From UBA11574 sp963752565 (GTDB taxonomy: Bacteria; Desulfobacterota; Desulfobacteria; Desulfobacterales; UBA11574), in the NCBI GenBank assembly GCA_963752565.1, contig CAVVZC010000028.1, positions 62,001 through 126,000 of the forward strand: a stretch of 64,000 bases of DNA, in the 5' to 3' direction. Positions 26,245 through 35,239 of the stretch are shown piece after piece. Below the pieces are notes generated by a model, which was given only the letters and a program-made list of their open reading frames with translations, was not told where the DNA came from and searched no databases. How positions within the stretch are numbered: position 1 is the first letter of the stretch; each line of letters begins with the position of its first letter. The position numbers and the translations under genes were made by a program.

Positions 26245-26406
26245 TTAGCTTCTCAATTTGTTCCGCTTTTCAGCCATCAAACTTTTCATATACCATAATC
26301 ACAACCATGCTTTGACGTGTGATATTGAGGATATCAAAATAATTTTAGGACTTCAAAAACCTGTCATCTATAGCAAGTTTAAGCCACTGTAACGCTACGA
26401 GAATCG

Positions 26407-26619
26407 TCAATGCTGTTCCAGGGTCTCAACCACCGACTGGTACTTCTCGTGAATCATCTTCCGGTCAAACTCCCAAAATTCAGCAAGCATCGCCTGATCT
26501 TCTTCTTCGGAGAAATATACCCTGGAAGCAGGAAAGAAGACCTTGTCTTCCTTTTCGATGAGCACGATCATCTGTTCGATCAGACGGTGCTCTATCATAA
26601 GTGGTCCCCTTGCTTACAT
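26407..26619 (-). pseudogene. Hemerythrin-family gene with internal deletion
   Basis: From GGAGGAGAAA, an ATG at 26619 is followed directly by TAA, then the frame continues ARGPLMIEHRLIEQMIVLI and jumps straight to EKEDKVFFPASRVYFSEEED, then FWEFDRKMIHEKYQSVVETL. The first part matches the start and the second part the end of a bacterial HHE hemerythrin, whose middle (about 100 residues, including several iron-binding His) is missing. The stop in codon 2 replaces what is usually Lys. A 63-residue product could start at the ATG at 26598, but it could not form the di-iron bundle. Confidence 0.65.
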
Positions 26620-26687
26620 TTTCTCCTCCTATACCTATTATTATTTTCTATTGTCATTGTGTTATGTTTTTACCGTATTTTCCATAG

Positions 26688-26927
26688 CTAATTCTCTCTG
26701 TCTTTGATTCTGCGCTTCCAATAGATTATCGCACCATCTTGACCGAAAGAAATTTGGACTAGCGCCCAGCCCTCAAGTCCTTGGGCGTTCAGAATATCAG
26801 TCAAGATTCTTGTCTGATCTTTCGAGACTTCATCAATACCGCATTGGCCAGACTTAGAACAAAAAAATATGATCTTGTCAAAGGTATCAGCCGAATGCTT
26901 GGTAATCTTATATTCAAAACGTCTCAT
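26688..26927 (-). CDS. DUF4177-like small protein
   Basis: 79 residues starting at an ATG preceded by AGGAGG. It begins with a strand (MRRFEYKITKH) and ends with LTDILNAQGLEGWALVQISF, the recurring LN-x(3)-GW-LV pattern of DUF4177 proteins. The middle carries two cysteines (FFCSKSGQCGIDE). Cytoplasmic, no partner visible; function unknown. Confidence 0.7.
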   Translation of the reverse strand: MRRFEYKITKHSADTFDKIIFFCSKSGQCGIDEVSKDQTRILTDILNAQGLEGWALVQISFGQDGAIIYWKRRIKDREN

Positions 26928-27680
26928 ACGGCCTCCTTTTTCATTGTTTTACAATGAACTTTAGCCCCTTTTTATTTTAGCAGAGGTGAGACGTTTGTAG
27001 TTTCATATTCCCACCAATCGATGATTTATTAAAAAAATAGCAGGTCTCTATTGTAGCCTGGTTATTGATACTAATGCTACATTGTGACACTGTCAATTTT
27101 CTTTTTCAATAAAGTTAAATAAAATAAAAAACATAACAAAGAGTGACGTTCATGGAAAGATGTGGGTAACATAATCGACTGGAAATCAAAAAATATCGAA
27201 GATGGACCTAGCCTTTGTGTATTGGAATCACCATTGATCGTTGATCAATTGGAGAAAGTCTCCGAATAGAATTAATAAGGGAGGCTAAATACGAAGGTTA
27301 CCTAACTTAATTGTACATTCCTTAAAAATCAAAGATTTGAAACCGAAATCAAATGTTGCGTTACTATGAACAAAACCTGAAACACTCCCTTATTTTATAC
27401 ATCTGTTGAATATGTCAAGACATCAACTATTTGATACTTGGTTGTCATTGCAAAATTCACAGCCATGCACCAGTTAACAATCCGTATCGAAGTCGATACC
27501 AAAACGGCCAAAATCCATATTTTCATTTGACCCTTCACTTTTATTGTTGATATTTGACAATCTAAATATCTGCATCAGCAGTCCGACACAAATAGCAAAA
27601 GCTAAAGGCACTGATTTCTAAGATCATTAAAATTATGACGCAACCTCGATATGTGCAGTAGTTTGATATAAGGAACGCCT
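26928..27680. other. Long gap without a supportable gene
   Basis: 753 AT-rich bases in the decayed region. A short open stretch near 27155-27270 (ending ESPLIVDQLEKVSE) lacks a start and ribosome site and may be debris of an older gene. No RNA gene or strong repeat is seen. Confidence 0.35.
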
Positions 27681-28832
27681 ATGTTTTTTCGCCTGACGAG
27701 TATCCTGTATGCGATTATGATTATGGCACTGATCGTTAAACCAATCGCAGTGCGGGCTGAAACGATTACCATCCCTGTCTTTCATGACTACAAGCAATTA
27801 CAGCTTCTTATGATGTGGGATAAGTTTAAAGGACCGAATAACACTGCACAATATCTATTGGATGAGGACGGTTGTACAAGTATTACCTTTATGGAACCCC
27901 ATCTGTCAGCAGAGGGGGCGTTGCTGCGAGTGGATGCGAAGATTCTCGCAACAATCGGCGACCCCACAACTGGTAAATGCAAGGTCATTACCCGATGGAC
28001 CGGCCGCACGACTGTTATCGGTAAACCTGATTTAGTAGACGATCAACCGTTATCCGTAGAGTTTAGGGTACAGGCCACCCGGCTTTACGATCAACACGGC
28101 AGGCTGCTTACGGATAGTCTTGTCCTGCAGGCGGTAAAAGAACAATTACATCTTTTGTTAAGCCGTTACAGGCTGGATCTAAAACCTGAAACCGATGGAC
28201 TCAAAGCCCTGTTACCTTACTTTTTGCCCCATTATCCGGCGGATCGCCTAACAGGAATGATCGACAGCCTGCGCATCGGTCACTTCGTGGTCCAGCCCAA
28301 CGGACTGGATACCCGGCTGCGAATTGATGTCGAAAGCGTTGCCAAAGCCGGGTCAGAGCCCCCCCTTAGTGAACATGAAATGCAGCAGCTGGAACAACGG
28401 TATCGAAAATGGGATGCTTTTTTGACGTTTGTCATCAAGGAGGCCGCCACTGCCACTCGCTCGGAAGAACTTCGTGCCGCTTTGTTGGAGATACTTCTTG
28501 ATGCACGCTACCAGTTTAAGTCGATTCTCGGTGAACCCCCGCAAAGCGCAACCGACCCGGTCAAACAATTGTTTATCCGAAACTGGGAGCGGCTGATGCC
28601 GGTCATGCGGGAGATCAGTGTTCAGTCACCGGAACAGAATCTGCTGCCCTTTTTGTCGTTTATAACAGCGGCTGACGCACTCAATGCACTGGATCGTTTG
28701 GGGCCGGCGGTTGGTCTGGATATATCCACTGACGGTTTGAGACGTTTGGCACGTCTTCTAAATGACGACCCATCCATTGATCCGCTGAAATATCTGGATG
28801 AAATCGATCCGGTACTACAACAACTTGTTTGA
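27681..28832 (+). CDS. Exported protein of unknown function, probably the N-terminal part of the transglycosylase that follows
   Basis: 383 residues with a signal peptide (MFFRLTSILYAIMIMALIVK, then PIAVRA). I do not recognise the domain; the first 180 residues are beta-rich and describe a periplasmic protein, the rest is helical. It ends IDPVLQQLV at a TGA, where the next open frame (+1 relative) continues NNLFDFGMLGK without a signal peptide or ribosome site of its own. A single-base error near 28822 would join the two into one long exported transglycosylase. If so this part is a substrate- or partner-binding extension. Confidence 0.7.
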   Translation: MFFRLTSILYAIMIMALIVKPIAVRAETITIPVFHDYKQLQLLMMWDKFKGPNNTAQYLLDEDGCTSITFMEPHLSAEGALLRVDAKILATIGDPTTGKCKVITRWTGRTTVIGKPDLVDDQPLSVEFRVQATRLYDQHGRLLTDSLVLQAVKEQLHLLLSRYRLDLKPETDGLKALLPYFLPHYPADRLTGMIDSLRIGHFVVQPNGLDTRLRIDVESVAKAGSEPPLSEHEMQQLEQRYRKWDAFLTFVIKEAATATRSEELRAALLEILLDARYQFKSILGEPPQSATDPVKQLFIRNWERLMPVMREISVQSPEQNLLPFLSFITAADALNALDRLGPAVGLDISTDGLRRLARLLNDDPSIDPLKYLDEIDPVLQQLV

Positions 28833-29598
28833 TTTCGGAATGCTTGGTAAAATCACCCAACAAAAAAAATCACATCGTTTTAACTTCCAACTGATCCGGC
28901 CGGTCTATGCCGCAAACCCCAGAGATCGTCTGAATCGCTGGGTACCCACCGCTGCCGAGCTGAAGACTTATCTGCTTGAAATTCGAAATTTATTGCTGGA
29001 AGAGGCGGATGCTCGAATTCGTTCGTCATCAATCGCTAAGGAGTACGCCCGTATTTTCCGCAAACTGATGCTCACCACCGCATGGCAGGAAAGCTGCTGG
29101 CGTCAATACATCGTGCAAAACCGCAAAGTTGTTCCCCTTATTTCCGCATCAGGTGATATTGGCATGTTACAGATCAATGAAAAGGTATGGCGCGGCTTTT
29201 ACTCTCCCTCCAAGTTGAGATGGGACATCACCTATAACGCCCGTGCAGGAAGCGAAATCCTGTTCAAATTCATGGTCAATTACGCGTTGAAACAGCAAGA
29301 GCATAAACATGGAGGCGGTCTATCTAATCTGGCCCGCGCCACTTATTCTGCGTACAATGGCGGGCCATCTCAGGTGAGCCGTTACCGCAAAAACGACGTC
29401 CCGGCCGCACACAAAAAAATCGATATCGCCTTTTGGGAAAAATATCAGCAGGTCTACCAGGGCCAAGAATTAGCCGTGGCGCAATGTTTTGGCGGTCAAG
29501 CCTCCAGTTCCGATGACGGCTGCGCTTCAAATAAACAAGGGCCAGAAGCAATCCGGTTCAAAACAAGTGACCCCAGCCAAGGAATCACAGCGTATTGA
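28798..29598 (+). CDS. Lytic transglycosylase (SLT/goose-lysozyme-like) domain
   Basis: The catalytic segment is clear: TTAWQESCWRQYI (Glu general acid), ISASGDIGMLQINEKVWRGF, YNARAGSEILFKFMVNYAL and ATYSAYNGGPSQVSRYR, in the order of family 1 lytic transglycosylases, which cleave peptidoglycan to 1,6-anhydro products. It lacks a signal peptide, consistent with being the middle of a longer exported protein whose N-terminus is at 27681. Near 29486 (CAATGTTTTGGCGG) the coding potential passes to another frame that carries a SPOR domain; one T fewer would join them. Confidence 0.85.
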   Translation: MKSIRYYNNLFDFGMLGKITQQKKSHRFNFQLIRPVYAANPRDRLNRWVPTAAELKTYLLEIRNLLLEEADARIRSSSIAKEYARIFRKLMLTTAWQESCWRQYIVQNRKVVPLISASGDIGMLQINEKVWRGFYSPSKLRWDITYNARAGSEILFKFMVNYALKQQEHKHGGGLSNLARATYSAYNGGPSQVSRYRKNDVPAAHKKIDIAFWEKYQQVYQGQELAVAQCFGGQASSSDDGCASNKQGPEAIRFKTSDPSQGITAY

Positions 29599-29875
29599 AA
29601 ATGTCGAGTGGATCAGAGGCCGCAATCCCGAACACTTTACTTTACAGCTGGCGGCGATGAGCAGCGAGAAGGCGGTAAAAGAGTTTATAAAGCAACAATC
29701 CCAAGCCGGCAGCTTTGCCTATTATCGAAAAAAACAAAAAGGACGGGATTTCTATATCGCCATCTACGGCAGCTTTGCTAACCGCGCAGATGCGGAAAAG
29801 GCCGCTGCTCGTTTTGCTCCGCTGAAACCCTGGATTCGGGACTTTGGCAGTATTCAGGAGATAATGTCAAAATGA
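29489..29875 (+). CDS. SPOR domain, C-terminal part of the transglycosylase locus
   Basis: An open frame with a Pro/Gln/Lys linker followed by a SPOR-type domain: HFTLQLAAMSSEKAVKEFIK, FAYYRKKQKGRDFYIAIYGS and FANRADAEKAAARF. SPOR domains bind denuded glycan at division sites. It has no signal or convincing start. Taken with 27681 and 28798, the simplest reading is one exported protein of about 730 residues (unknown domain, SLT domain, SPOR domain) interrupted by two single-base errors. Confidence 0.7.
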   Translation: MAVKPPVPMTAALQINKGQKQSGSKQVTPAKESQRIENVEWIRGRNPEHFTLQLAAMSSEKAVKEFIKQQSQAGSFAYYRKKQKGRDFYIAIYGSFANRADAEKAAARFAPLKPWIRDFGSIQEIMSK

Positions 29876-30211
29876 TAATAACAGAGGCGAGGACGTATCA
29901 AATGACTTGATTTGACTGGATAGAGTAGCGATTTGGGAGTTCACTTCACAGTCCATCTTTAAATGGATATCACAACGATTTTGAGGTCCTTAGATTTACT
30001 TAATAGCAATTATCGACGTAGTCATCATTGATATGTTTGGAAATCACAAAATTCAGAGGGGTTGAAATTGTAATGCCTCAAGGCAGGAATCTTGAAATAT
30101 CAATCTCAAAGACAGACCACAAGGTATTGATTCTCTGAACTCAATCCAATGTTGAATATGATGATCTGATAAGGTGTGGTACTCATTACGTATCACAGGC
30201 ATTAAAGGGTT
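29876..30211. other. Gap upstream of the recombinase remnant
   Basis: 336 bases with no supportable gene. Some may be degraded upstream coding sequence of the tyrosine recombinase, but no frame is continuous. Confidence 0.3.
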
Positions 30212-30436
30212 TTGTGGCGCAAAATCTTTGACATAGAGGGTTTAGACGATTTCCGGTATCACGACTTAAGGCATACTTTCTGTTCAAACCTCTTGCTGAG
30301 CGGTTCAAACATGAAAGATGTAAAAGATATGATCGGCCACAAGCATTTGGAGACGACCGATCGGTACTCTCATCTTACCGGATTTTACAAAGCGAACCTA
30401 TATGAAAGGCTTGCGGATCGTTACGGAGTGGCTTGA
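30212..30436 (+). pseudogene. C-terminal fragment of a tyrosine recombinase/integrase
   Basis: 74 codons: FDIEGLDDFRYHDLRHTFCS, NLLLSGSNMKDVKDMIGHKH, then LETTDRYSHL. The HxLRH box, the GHK box and the nucleophile Tyr in DRYSH are typical of phage-type integrases, but the first two thirds (with the first catalytic Arg) are missing and the only start is a TTG. Its position 270 bases from tRNA-Pro suggests the relic of an element that had used the tRNA gene as integration site. Confidence 0.75.
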
Positions 30437-30655
30437 TTGTCCCAAAGCGCACTTGAGTTTTTATCAAGGTTGCTTAAGGTCAAAATGTTACAAATATCTG
30501 AAAATTAATAAAAAAAATTTGCAGAGTTGTTGGATTAGGTGTAGGAATCGGTTGACCGATCACAATAAAAAACGTGATGGCCATAATGATTTCAGAGACT
30601 CACATAGACGTGAACAAATAGGGTATCAATAGACTATATTTTATCAACTACCCAC

Positions 30656-30690
30656 AAAAAAAGAGGATGGGCCTTATCGCTAATCCTCTT
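30656..30690 (-). terminator. Intrinsic terminator of tRNA-Pro
   Basis: On the minus strand AAGAGGAT (30690-30683) and ATCCTCTT (30668-30661) form a perfect 8-bp stem followed by seven T residues, 17 bases after the tRNA 3' end. Confidence 0.85.
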
Positions 30691-30704
30691 TAATCAATAA
30701 CTTT

Positions 30705-30783
<79 letters not shown>

Positions 30784-31083
30784 CCAATAAACAGATGATT
30801 AACACTTCAAATAATCTATGTCAACCTAAACTGAGCGTTTCAAACAATGACAGGTCTATGAAAAAGTAATAATTATAAACGCTCAATTTAGGTCAAGATA
30901 TGACCTGAGTCTTCGATGCAAAATTCAGGTGGGATAGATTGAGTAATAAGATTCCGCTGGGTCATCTTTTTGAATTTCATAAAATCGTAATACGATTTTA
31001 CCAATAGAATTAAAAATTTGTTGACGATTTCATAAAAAGAACGTTTTATTCAATCAACGTCGTTTGTAAAAAACGGAGATAAT
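30784..31083. other. Gap between tRNA-Pro and ldcA
   Basis: 300 AT-rich bases with promoters expected in both directions. No attachment-site duplication of the tRNA 3' end was noticed nearby. Confidence 0.3.
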
Positions 31084-32001
31084 ATGCTGAGCAAAGACTA
31101 TAAATCTGTCAGGCCTTCGCGCCTGAAGACGGGTGACACCATCGGCATTGTTGCGCCGGCAGGTCCGTTTGATCCGGAAAAATTCATGAAAGGGAAAACG
31201 GTTCTGGAATCCATGGGGTTTCAAACGTTTTTTGATGAAGGTATTTTTCAAAAGCATGGATTTTTGGCCGGAACCGACATCCAGCGGTCAGATCAGGTGA
31301 ATCGTCTGTTTGCCGATTCAACTGTTCAGGCAATTGCTTGTGCCCGGGGCGGATATGGGAGCTTGCGCATCTTGCCGCTTCTCGATTTTGAAGCCATTCA
31401 AAAGCATCCCAAAATCTTTTTAGGGTTCAGCGATATCTCGGCGCTGCTGTCTGTGCTTTACGACCAATGCGGTCTGGTTACCTTTCACGGACCTGTGGTG
31501 ACCACCCTGGCAAATGCCACTGAAAAGACTATCATGGCCATGAAAACTGCCCTGACATCCGATGCGCCGCTTGAACTGTTCCCTGAAGATGGTACGGTGA
31601 TCAAGCCGGGTGTGTGTTCAGGGCTTGTGGCCGGCGGGAACCTGACCACCCTGTGCCATCTGATCGGAACGTCTTATGCTCTGAATTTTAAGGGAAAGAT
31701 TCTGCTTCTTGAGGATGTTGGAGAGATGCCGTACCGCATTGACAGAATGTTGACACAGATGAAATTGGCCGGGTGTTTCAACGAAATTGCCGGCTTGATT
31801 CTCGGGGCTTTTAAAGAATGTGGTCATCCAAATGAGATCGACGAAATTTTTGACAATATCTTTGAAGATGCGGATATTCCGATTTTGGCCGGCTTTGACA
31901 TGGGCCATGGAGAACATAATCTGACAATTCCAATGGGGCTGGGCGCAACGCTGGATACCGATAAAAAACGGTTGCTGTTTCATGAACCAGCCACGGCGTA
32001 A
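31084..32001 (+). CDS. ldcA: LD-carboxypeptidase (peptidase family S66)
   Basis: 305 residues, a cytoplasmic serine peptidase that trims the terminal D-Ala from tetrapeptides during murein recycling. Family landmarks: GDTIGIVAPAGPFDPEKF at the N-terminus, the nucleophile elbow ACARGGYGSLRILPLLD, ILGFSD-like FLGFSDISALL, HGPVVTT, LVAGGNLTTLCHLIGT, the catalytic Glu region LLLEDVGEMPYRIDRML and the His region GFDMGHGEHNLTIPMG. The ATG is preceded by GGAGATAAT. It is followed 39 bases later by a penicillin-binding-type serine hydrolase. Confidence 0.93.
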   Translation: MLSKDYKSVRPSRLKTGDTIGIVAPAGPFDPEKFMKGKTVLESMGFQTFFDEGIFQKHGFLAGTDIQRSDQVNRLFADSTVQAIACARGGYGSLRILPLLDFEAIQKHPKIFLGFSDISALLSVLYDQCGLVTFHGPVVTTLANATEKTIMAMKTALTSDAPLELFPEDGTVIKPGVCSGLVAGGNLTTLCHLIGTSYALNFKGKILLLEDVGEMPYRIDRMLTQMKLAGCFNEIAGLILGAFKECGHPNEIDEIFDNIFEDADIPILAGFDMGHGEHNLTIPMGLGATLDTDKKRLLFHEPATA

Positions 32002-32040
32002 CAGGTGCTGAAAGAAGAAGCTTAATAGGGCGATGGGACG

Positions 32041-33129
32041 ATGAATCACGTTAACCGTTTGATGAAAGATGCCGTTGCAAACAATGTGTTTCCCGGCGGG
32101 GTCCTTTTGGTCTCGCAGGATCGCAACATTGTTTTTTTTGAAGCTTACGGTGATGCCAATCTTTTTTCTGGTCGCAAAATGACCAAACAAACGGTTTTTG
32201 ACCTGGCGTCTCTGACAAAACCTTTGGCCACAGTCCTTGCAGTCATGGGGCTGATCCAACAATCCAGGTTGACCTTAAAAGAGAATCTGGGGTCCATTTT
32301 ACCTTTATTTAAAAACACCGACAAAGAAAAGATCCGGGTAGAAAATCTGCTGTATCATAATTCAGGATATCCGGATTATCGTCCCTATTATAAATTGGTA
32401 AAAAAAATAGAACCCGGGCAAAGAAAAAATGCCTTGAGGAAATTTCTGATCAAAGAACCGCTGATCCATCCGATCGGCCATCAGGTGGTATACAGCGATC
32501 TTGGATTTATGGTGCTGTGCTGGGTGATCGAAGAAGTGGCAGGAATTCGTCTGGATCGTTTTGTTATGGAAAATATTTATCACCCTTTGGGCCTTAAGAC
32601 GATGTTATTTTTGCCGGTTGATAAAAAGCCACCTGTTGCAGAATTTGCCGCTACCGAGAAATGTCCGTGGCGGGACATGCTTTTGGAGGGTGTTGTTCAT
32701 GATGATAATGCATATTCAGTGGGCGGCATCGAAGGGCATGCCGGCCTTTTCGGAACGGCCGGGGATGTTTTTGATCTTCTGTCCGAGCTGATGGTGGTAA
32801 ATCGGGGGTCTGTTTCAACAGGTGTATTTGATATCGATTTAACCCGACGCTTTTTAAGTATAAATAAACAAAACGGCCGGGCACTTGGTTTTGACACCCC
32901 ATCTTCAAAGGGCTCGAGTTGCGGCCGGTATTTTTCAAAAAGAACCGTGGGGCATCTTGGATTCACCGGTACATCTTTTTGGATGGATCTGGACCGAGAA
33001 ATTGTTGTTATTCTGTTGACCAATCGCGTCCATCCGTCCCGGGATAATAACCGGATAAAAACCTTCAGACCAAAATTACATGATGCGGTCATGGAAAATT
33101 TTGTGAATGGCAGATCACCAAAATGTTAA
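32041..33129 (+). CDS. Beta-lactamase-family (class C-like) serine hydrolase
   Basis: 362 residues. The catalytic SxxK motif is in FDLASLTKPLATVLAVMGLI, the YxN-like element in LLYHNSGYPDYR, and a third motif in KRTVGHLGFTGTSFWMD (HxG). There is no signal peptide, so it is probably cytoplasmic. Such enzymes are esterases or D-amino-acid peptidases; pairing with LdcA hints at muropeptide processing, which is inference from context. It ends shortly before the sigma-54-type element upstream of mreB. Confidence 0.88.
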   Translation: MNHVNRLMKDAVANNVFPGGVLLVSQDRNIVFFEAYGDANLFSGRKMTKQTVFDLASLTKPLATVLAVMGLIQQSRLTLKENLGSILPLFKNTDKEKIRVENLLYHNSGYPDYRPYYKLVKKIEPGQRKNALRKFLIKEPLIHPIGHQVVYSDLGFMVLCWVIEEVAGIRLDRFVMENIYHPLGLKTMLFLPVDKKPPVAEFAATEKCPWRDMLLEGVVHDDNAYSVGGIEGHAGLFGTAGDVFDLLSELMVVNRGSVSTGVFDIDLTRRFLSINKQNGRALGFDTPSSKGSSCGRYFSKRTVGHLGFTGTSFWMDLDREIVVILLTNRVHPSRDNNRIKTFRPKLHDAVMENFVNGRSPKC

Positions 33130-33147
33130 TTGGCATAAATATTGCTT
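33130..33147 (+). promoter_or_regulatory. Sigma-54 (-24/-12) promoter candidate upstream of mreB
   Basis: TTGGCATAAATATTGCTT has GG and GC separated by exactly 10 bases, as needed for RpoN, with TGGC and TTGC boxes both intact. It lies about 208 bases upstream of mreB, directly after the serine hydrolase stop. The intervening 200 bases are very AT-rich and have no gene. Confidence 0.6.
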
Positions 33148-33354
33148 AAAATCAGTATATAATAGTATTTTTTTAAATCATATACGCCAATCAAAAAGAT
33201 GGATATTGTGATAATTCGCTTGTCATTATAAAACAACTTTGATATTTTAAAACATTTTATAATATTTTTTAACATCAGGCTTATTCTAAAGATTGTAAAG
33301 ATGATAATAAGATGAACAGACATGTAAACTTTTAGCGTGTGAAGATGAGGGGTT

Positions 33355-34398
33355 ATGGCTCTATTTTTAGATAGACTACTCGGTGTTTTTTCCAGTGATC
33401 TTGCCATTGATCTGGGTACGGCAAATACCCTTGTTTATGTTAAAGGCAAAGGCATTGTATTGAATGAACCTTCGGTGGTTGCAGTCCGAACGGATGATCG
33501 CATGAAAAACCGTGTTCTGGCTGTTGGGGCTGAGGCCAAGACTATGCTGGGAAGAACACCCGGTCATATTGTGGCCATTCGACCTATGCGGGATGGCGTT
33601 ATTGCTGATTTTGAAGTTACCGAGGCGATGCTTCGTCATTTTATCCATAAGGTCCACAACAGGAGGACGTTTGTTCGGCCAAGAATTGTGATCGCCGTGC
33701 CATCTGGAATTACCCAGGTTGAGAAACGTGCCGTCAAGGAATCGGCTGAATCAGCCGGTTCACGTGAGGTGTTTCTGATTGAAGAACCCATGGCAGCAGC
33801 CATCGGGTCCGGCCTTCCCATTACCGAACCGATATGTAATATGGTTGTCGATATTGGTGGCGGAACCACTGAAGTTGCGGTCATATCTCTTGCAGGAATC
33901 GTTTACAGCCGGTCCATTCGGGTGGCGGGCAATAAAATGGATGCTGCCATTATTCATTATATCAAACGGAAATATAACCTGTTGATTGGCGAGCGGACAG
34001 CGGAAATTATTAAAACGACCATCGGAAATGCATATCCTGAGCCCCAGGATCTTGAAACAATAGAAGTCAAAGGCAGGGACCTTGCATCCGGAATTCCCAA
34101 GATTTTGGCCATCGATTCGGAAGAGATTCGGGTGGCGATTTCAGAACAGATCGATGCCATAGTAGAAACCGTCAAAATAGCATTGGAACAAACACCACCT
34201 GAATTGGCTGCCGATATTGTCGATAGAGGAATTGTATTGACAGGTGGTGGTGCACTATTGAAGAATTTGGACAAGCTTCTCAGGGAGGAAACCAGTCTTC
34301 CTATAACGATAACCGAGGATCCATTACTTACAGTGGCACTTGGCTCTGGTGCAGCTCTCGATAGCATTGAAATCCTCAAGCAAGTTGTAATCCCGTAG
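33355..34398 (+). CDS. mreB: Cell shape protein MreB
   Basis: 347 residues, a bacterial actin that directs lateral wall synthesis along the inner membrane. Actin-fold signatures: SSDLAIDLGTANTLVYVKGK (phosphate 1), VVDIGGGTTEVAVISL (phosphate 2), GIVLTGGGALLKNLDKLL (adenosine). EEPMAAAIGSGLPI and the RSIRVAGNKMDAAIIHYI segment are typical of MreB. The N-terminal MALFLDRLLGVF can act as the amphipathic membrane helix. It leads mreBCD-mrdA-rodA in normal order and spacing. Confidence 0.97.
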   Translation: MALFLDRLLGVFSSDLAIDLGTANTLVYVKGKGIVLNEPSVVAVRTDDRMKNRVLAVGAEAKTMLGRTPGHIVAIRPMRDGVIADFEVTEAMLRHFIHKVHNRRTFVRPRIVIAVPSGITQVEKRAVKESAESAGSREVFLIEEPMAAAIGSGLPITEPICNMVVDIGGGTTEVAVISLAGIVYSRSIRVAGNKMDAAIIHYIKRKYNLLIGERTAEIIKTTIGNAYPEPQDLETIEVKGRDLASGIPKILAIDSEEIRVAISEQIDAIVETVKIALEQTPPELAADIVDRGIVLTGGGALLKNLDKLLREETSLPITITEDPLLTVALGSGAALDSIEILKQVVIP

Positions 34399-34402
34399 AT
34401 AC

Positions 34403-35239
34403 ATGTTTTCGAAAAAGATGGTAATGATTATTGGCGTGATCGTTCTGATTGCTGTCAACATCATACTCCTTTCTGTTTTCAATCGCCGTTATATTTCTTA
34501 TTATAGACCCGGACGGATCGCTATTTCTTTAATCGCCCCTTTTCAGAAGGCTTCCACCAGTTCTATCCGTTTTGTAAGAGATATTTGGCGACATTATTTC
34601 TTTGTGGTTAATGTTGCGAAAGAGAATGATAATTATCAAAAAGCGTTAAACAAAGCTTTTGAAAACAACATCCAGCTCAAAGAATTTAAGCTTTCCAATT
34701 CCCGTCTTCGAAATTTGCTGAATTTTGAGAAGACGATAACAGATCGTGTCCTTTCAGCCGAAGTTATCGGCAAGGATCCTTCCCCCTGGTTTAAAACCGT
34801 TCTTATCGATAAAGGTAAAAACGACGGGGTTGAAACAGGTATGGCTGTGGTGGTTCCCAAAGGAATCGCAGGGCAGGTCACAGATGTATCCGCCAATTAT
34901 TCTAAAGTTTTGTTGATTATCGATCATAACAGCGCGGTGGACGCATTGGAACAAAATGACAGAGCGCGAGGCATCATCAAAGGTGGTAAAGCAGGACAAT
35001 GCCTTTTTAAATATGTATTGCGAAAACATGATATTGAAATAGGTGATATCGTCGTTTCATCCGGGTTGGATGGTGTTTTTCCAAAGGGGCTTGCCGTAGG
35101 GTATGTCTCGGTTGTCGTCAAACCAAAATCCGGGATATTTCAGGAAGTGACCGTTATACCATATGTTGATTTTGAAAAACTTGAAGAGGTTCTGATTGTA
35201 TTGAACCCCAAAAAAAAAGAATTTGAGCCGGAGCAATGA
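34403..35239 (+). CDS. mreC: Rod shape-determining protein MreC
   Basis: 278 residues. One N-terminal membrane helix (MVMIIGVIVLIAVNIILLSV), a coiled coil (about 65-105), then the two beta barrels with VIGKDPSPWFKTVLIDKGKN and GMAVVVPKGIAGQVTDVS, hallmark sequences of MreC. It spans the inner membrane and links MreB to PBP2/RodA in the periplasm. It starts 4 bases after mreB and overlaps mreD by ATGA. Confidence 0.95.
   Translation: MFSKKMVMIIGVIVLIAVNIILLSVFNRRYISYYRPGRIAISLIAPFQKASTSSIRFVRDIWRHYFFVVNVAKENDNYQKALNKAFENNIQLKEFKLSNSRLRNLLNFEKTITDRVLSAEVIGKDPSPWFKTVLIDKGKNDGVETGMAVVVPKGIAGQVTDVSANYSKVLLIIDHNSAVDALEQNDRARGIIKGGKAGQCLFKYVLRKHDIEIGDIVVSSGLDGVFPKGLAVGYVSVVVKPKSGIFQEVTVIPYVDFEKLEEVLIVLNPKKKEFEPEQ

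Noticed and set aside
27155..27270. Short open stretch ending ESPLIVDQLEKVSE
   Set aside because: No start codon or ribosome site and bounded by stops; too short to claim as a gene.
28820..28835. TGA at the end of the 27681 frame as a third selenocysteine
   Set aside because: The next in-frame codons soon reach another stop and do not extend homology; the coding potential passes to another frame instead.
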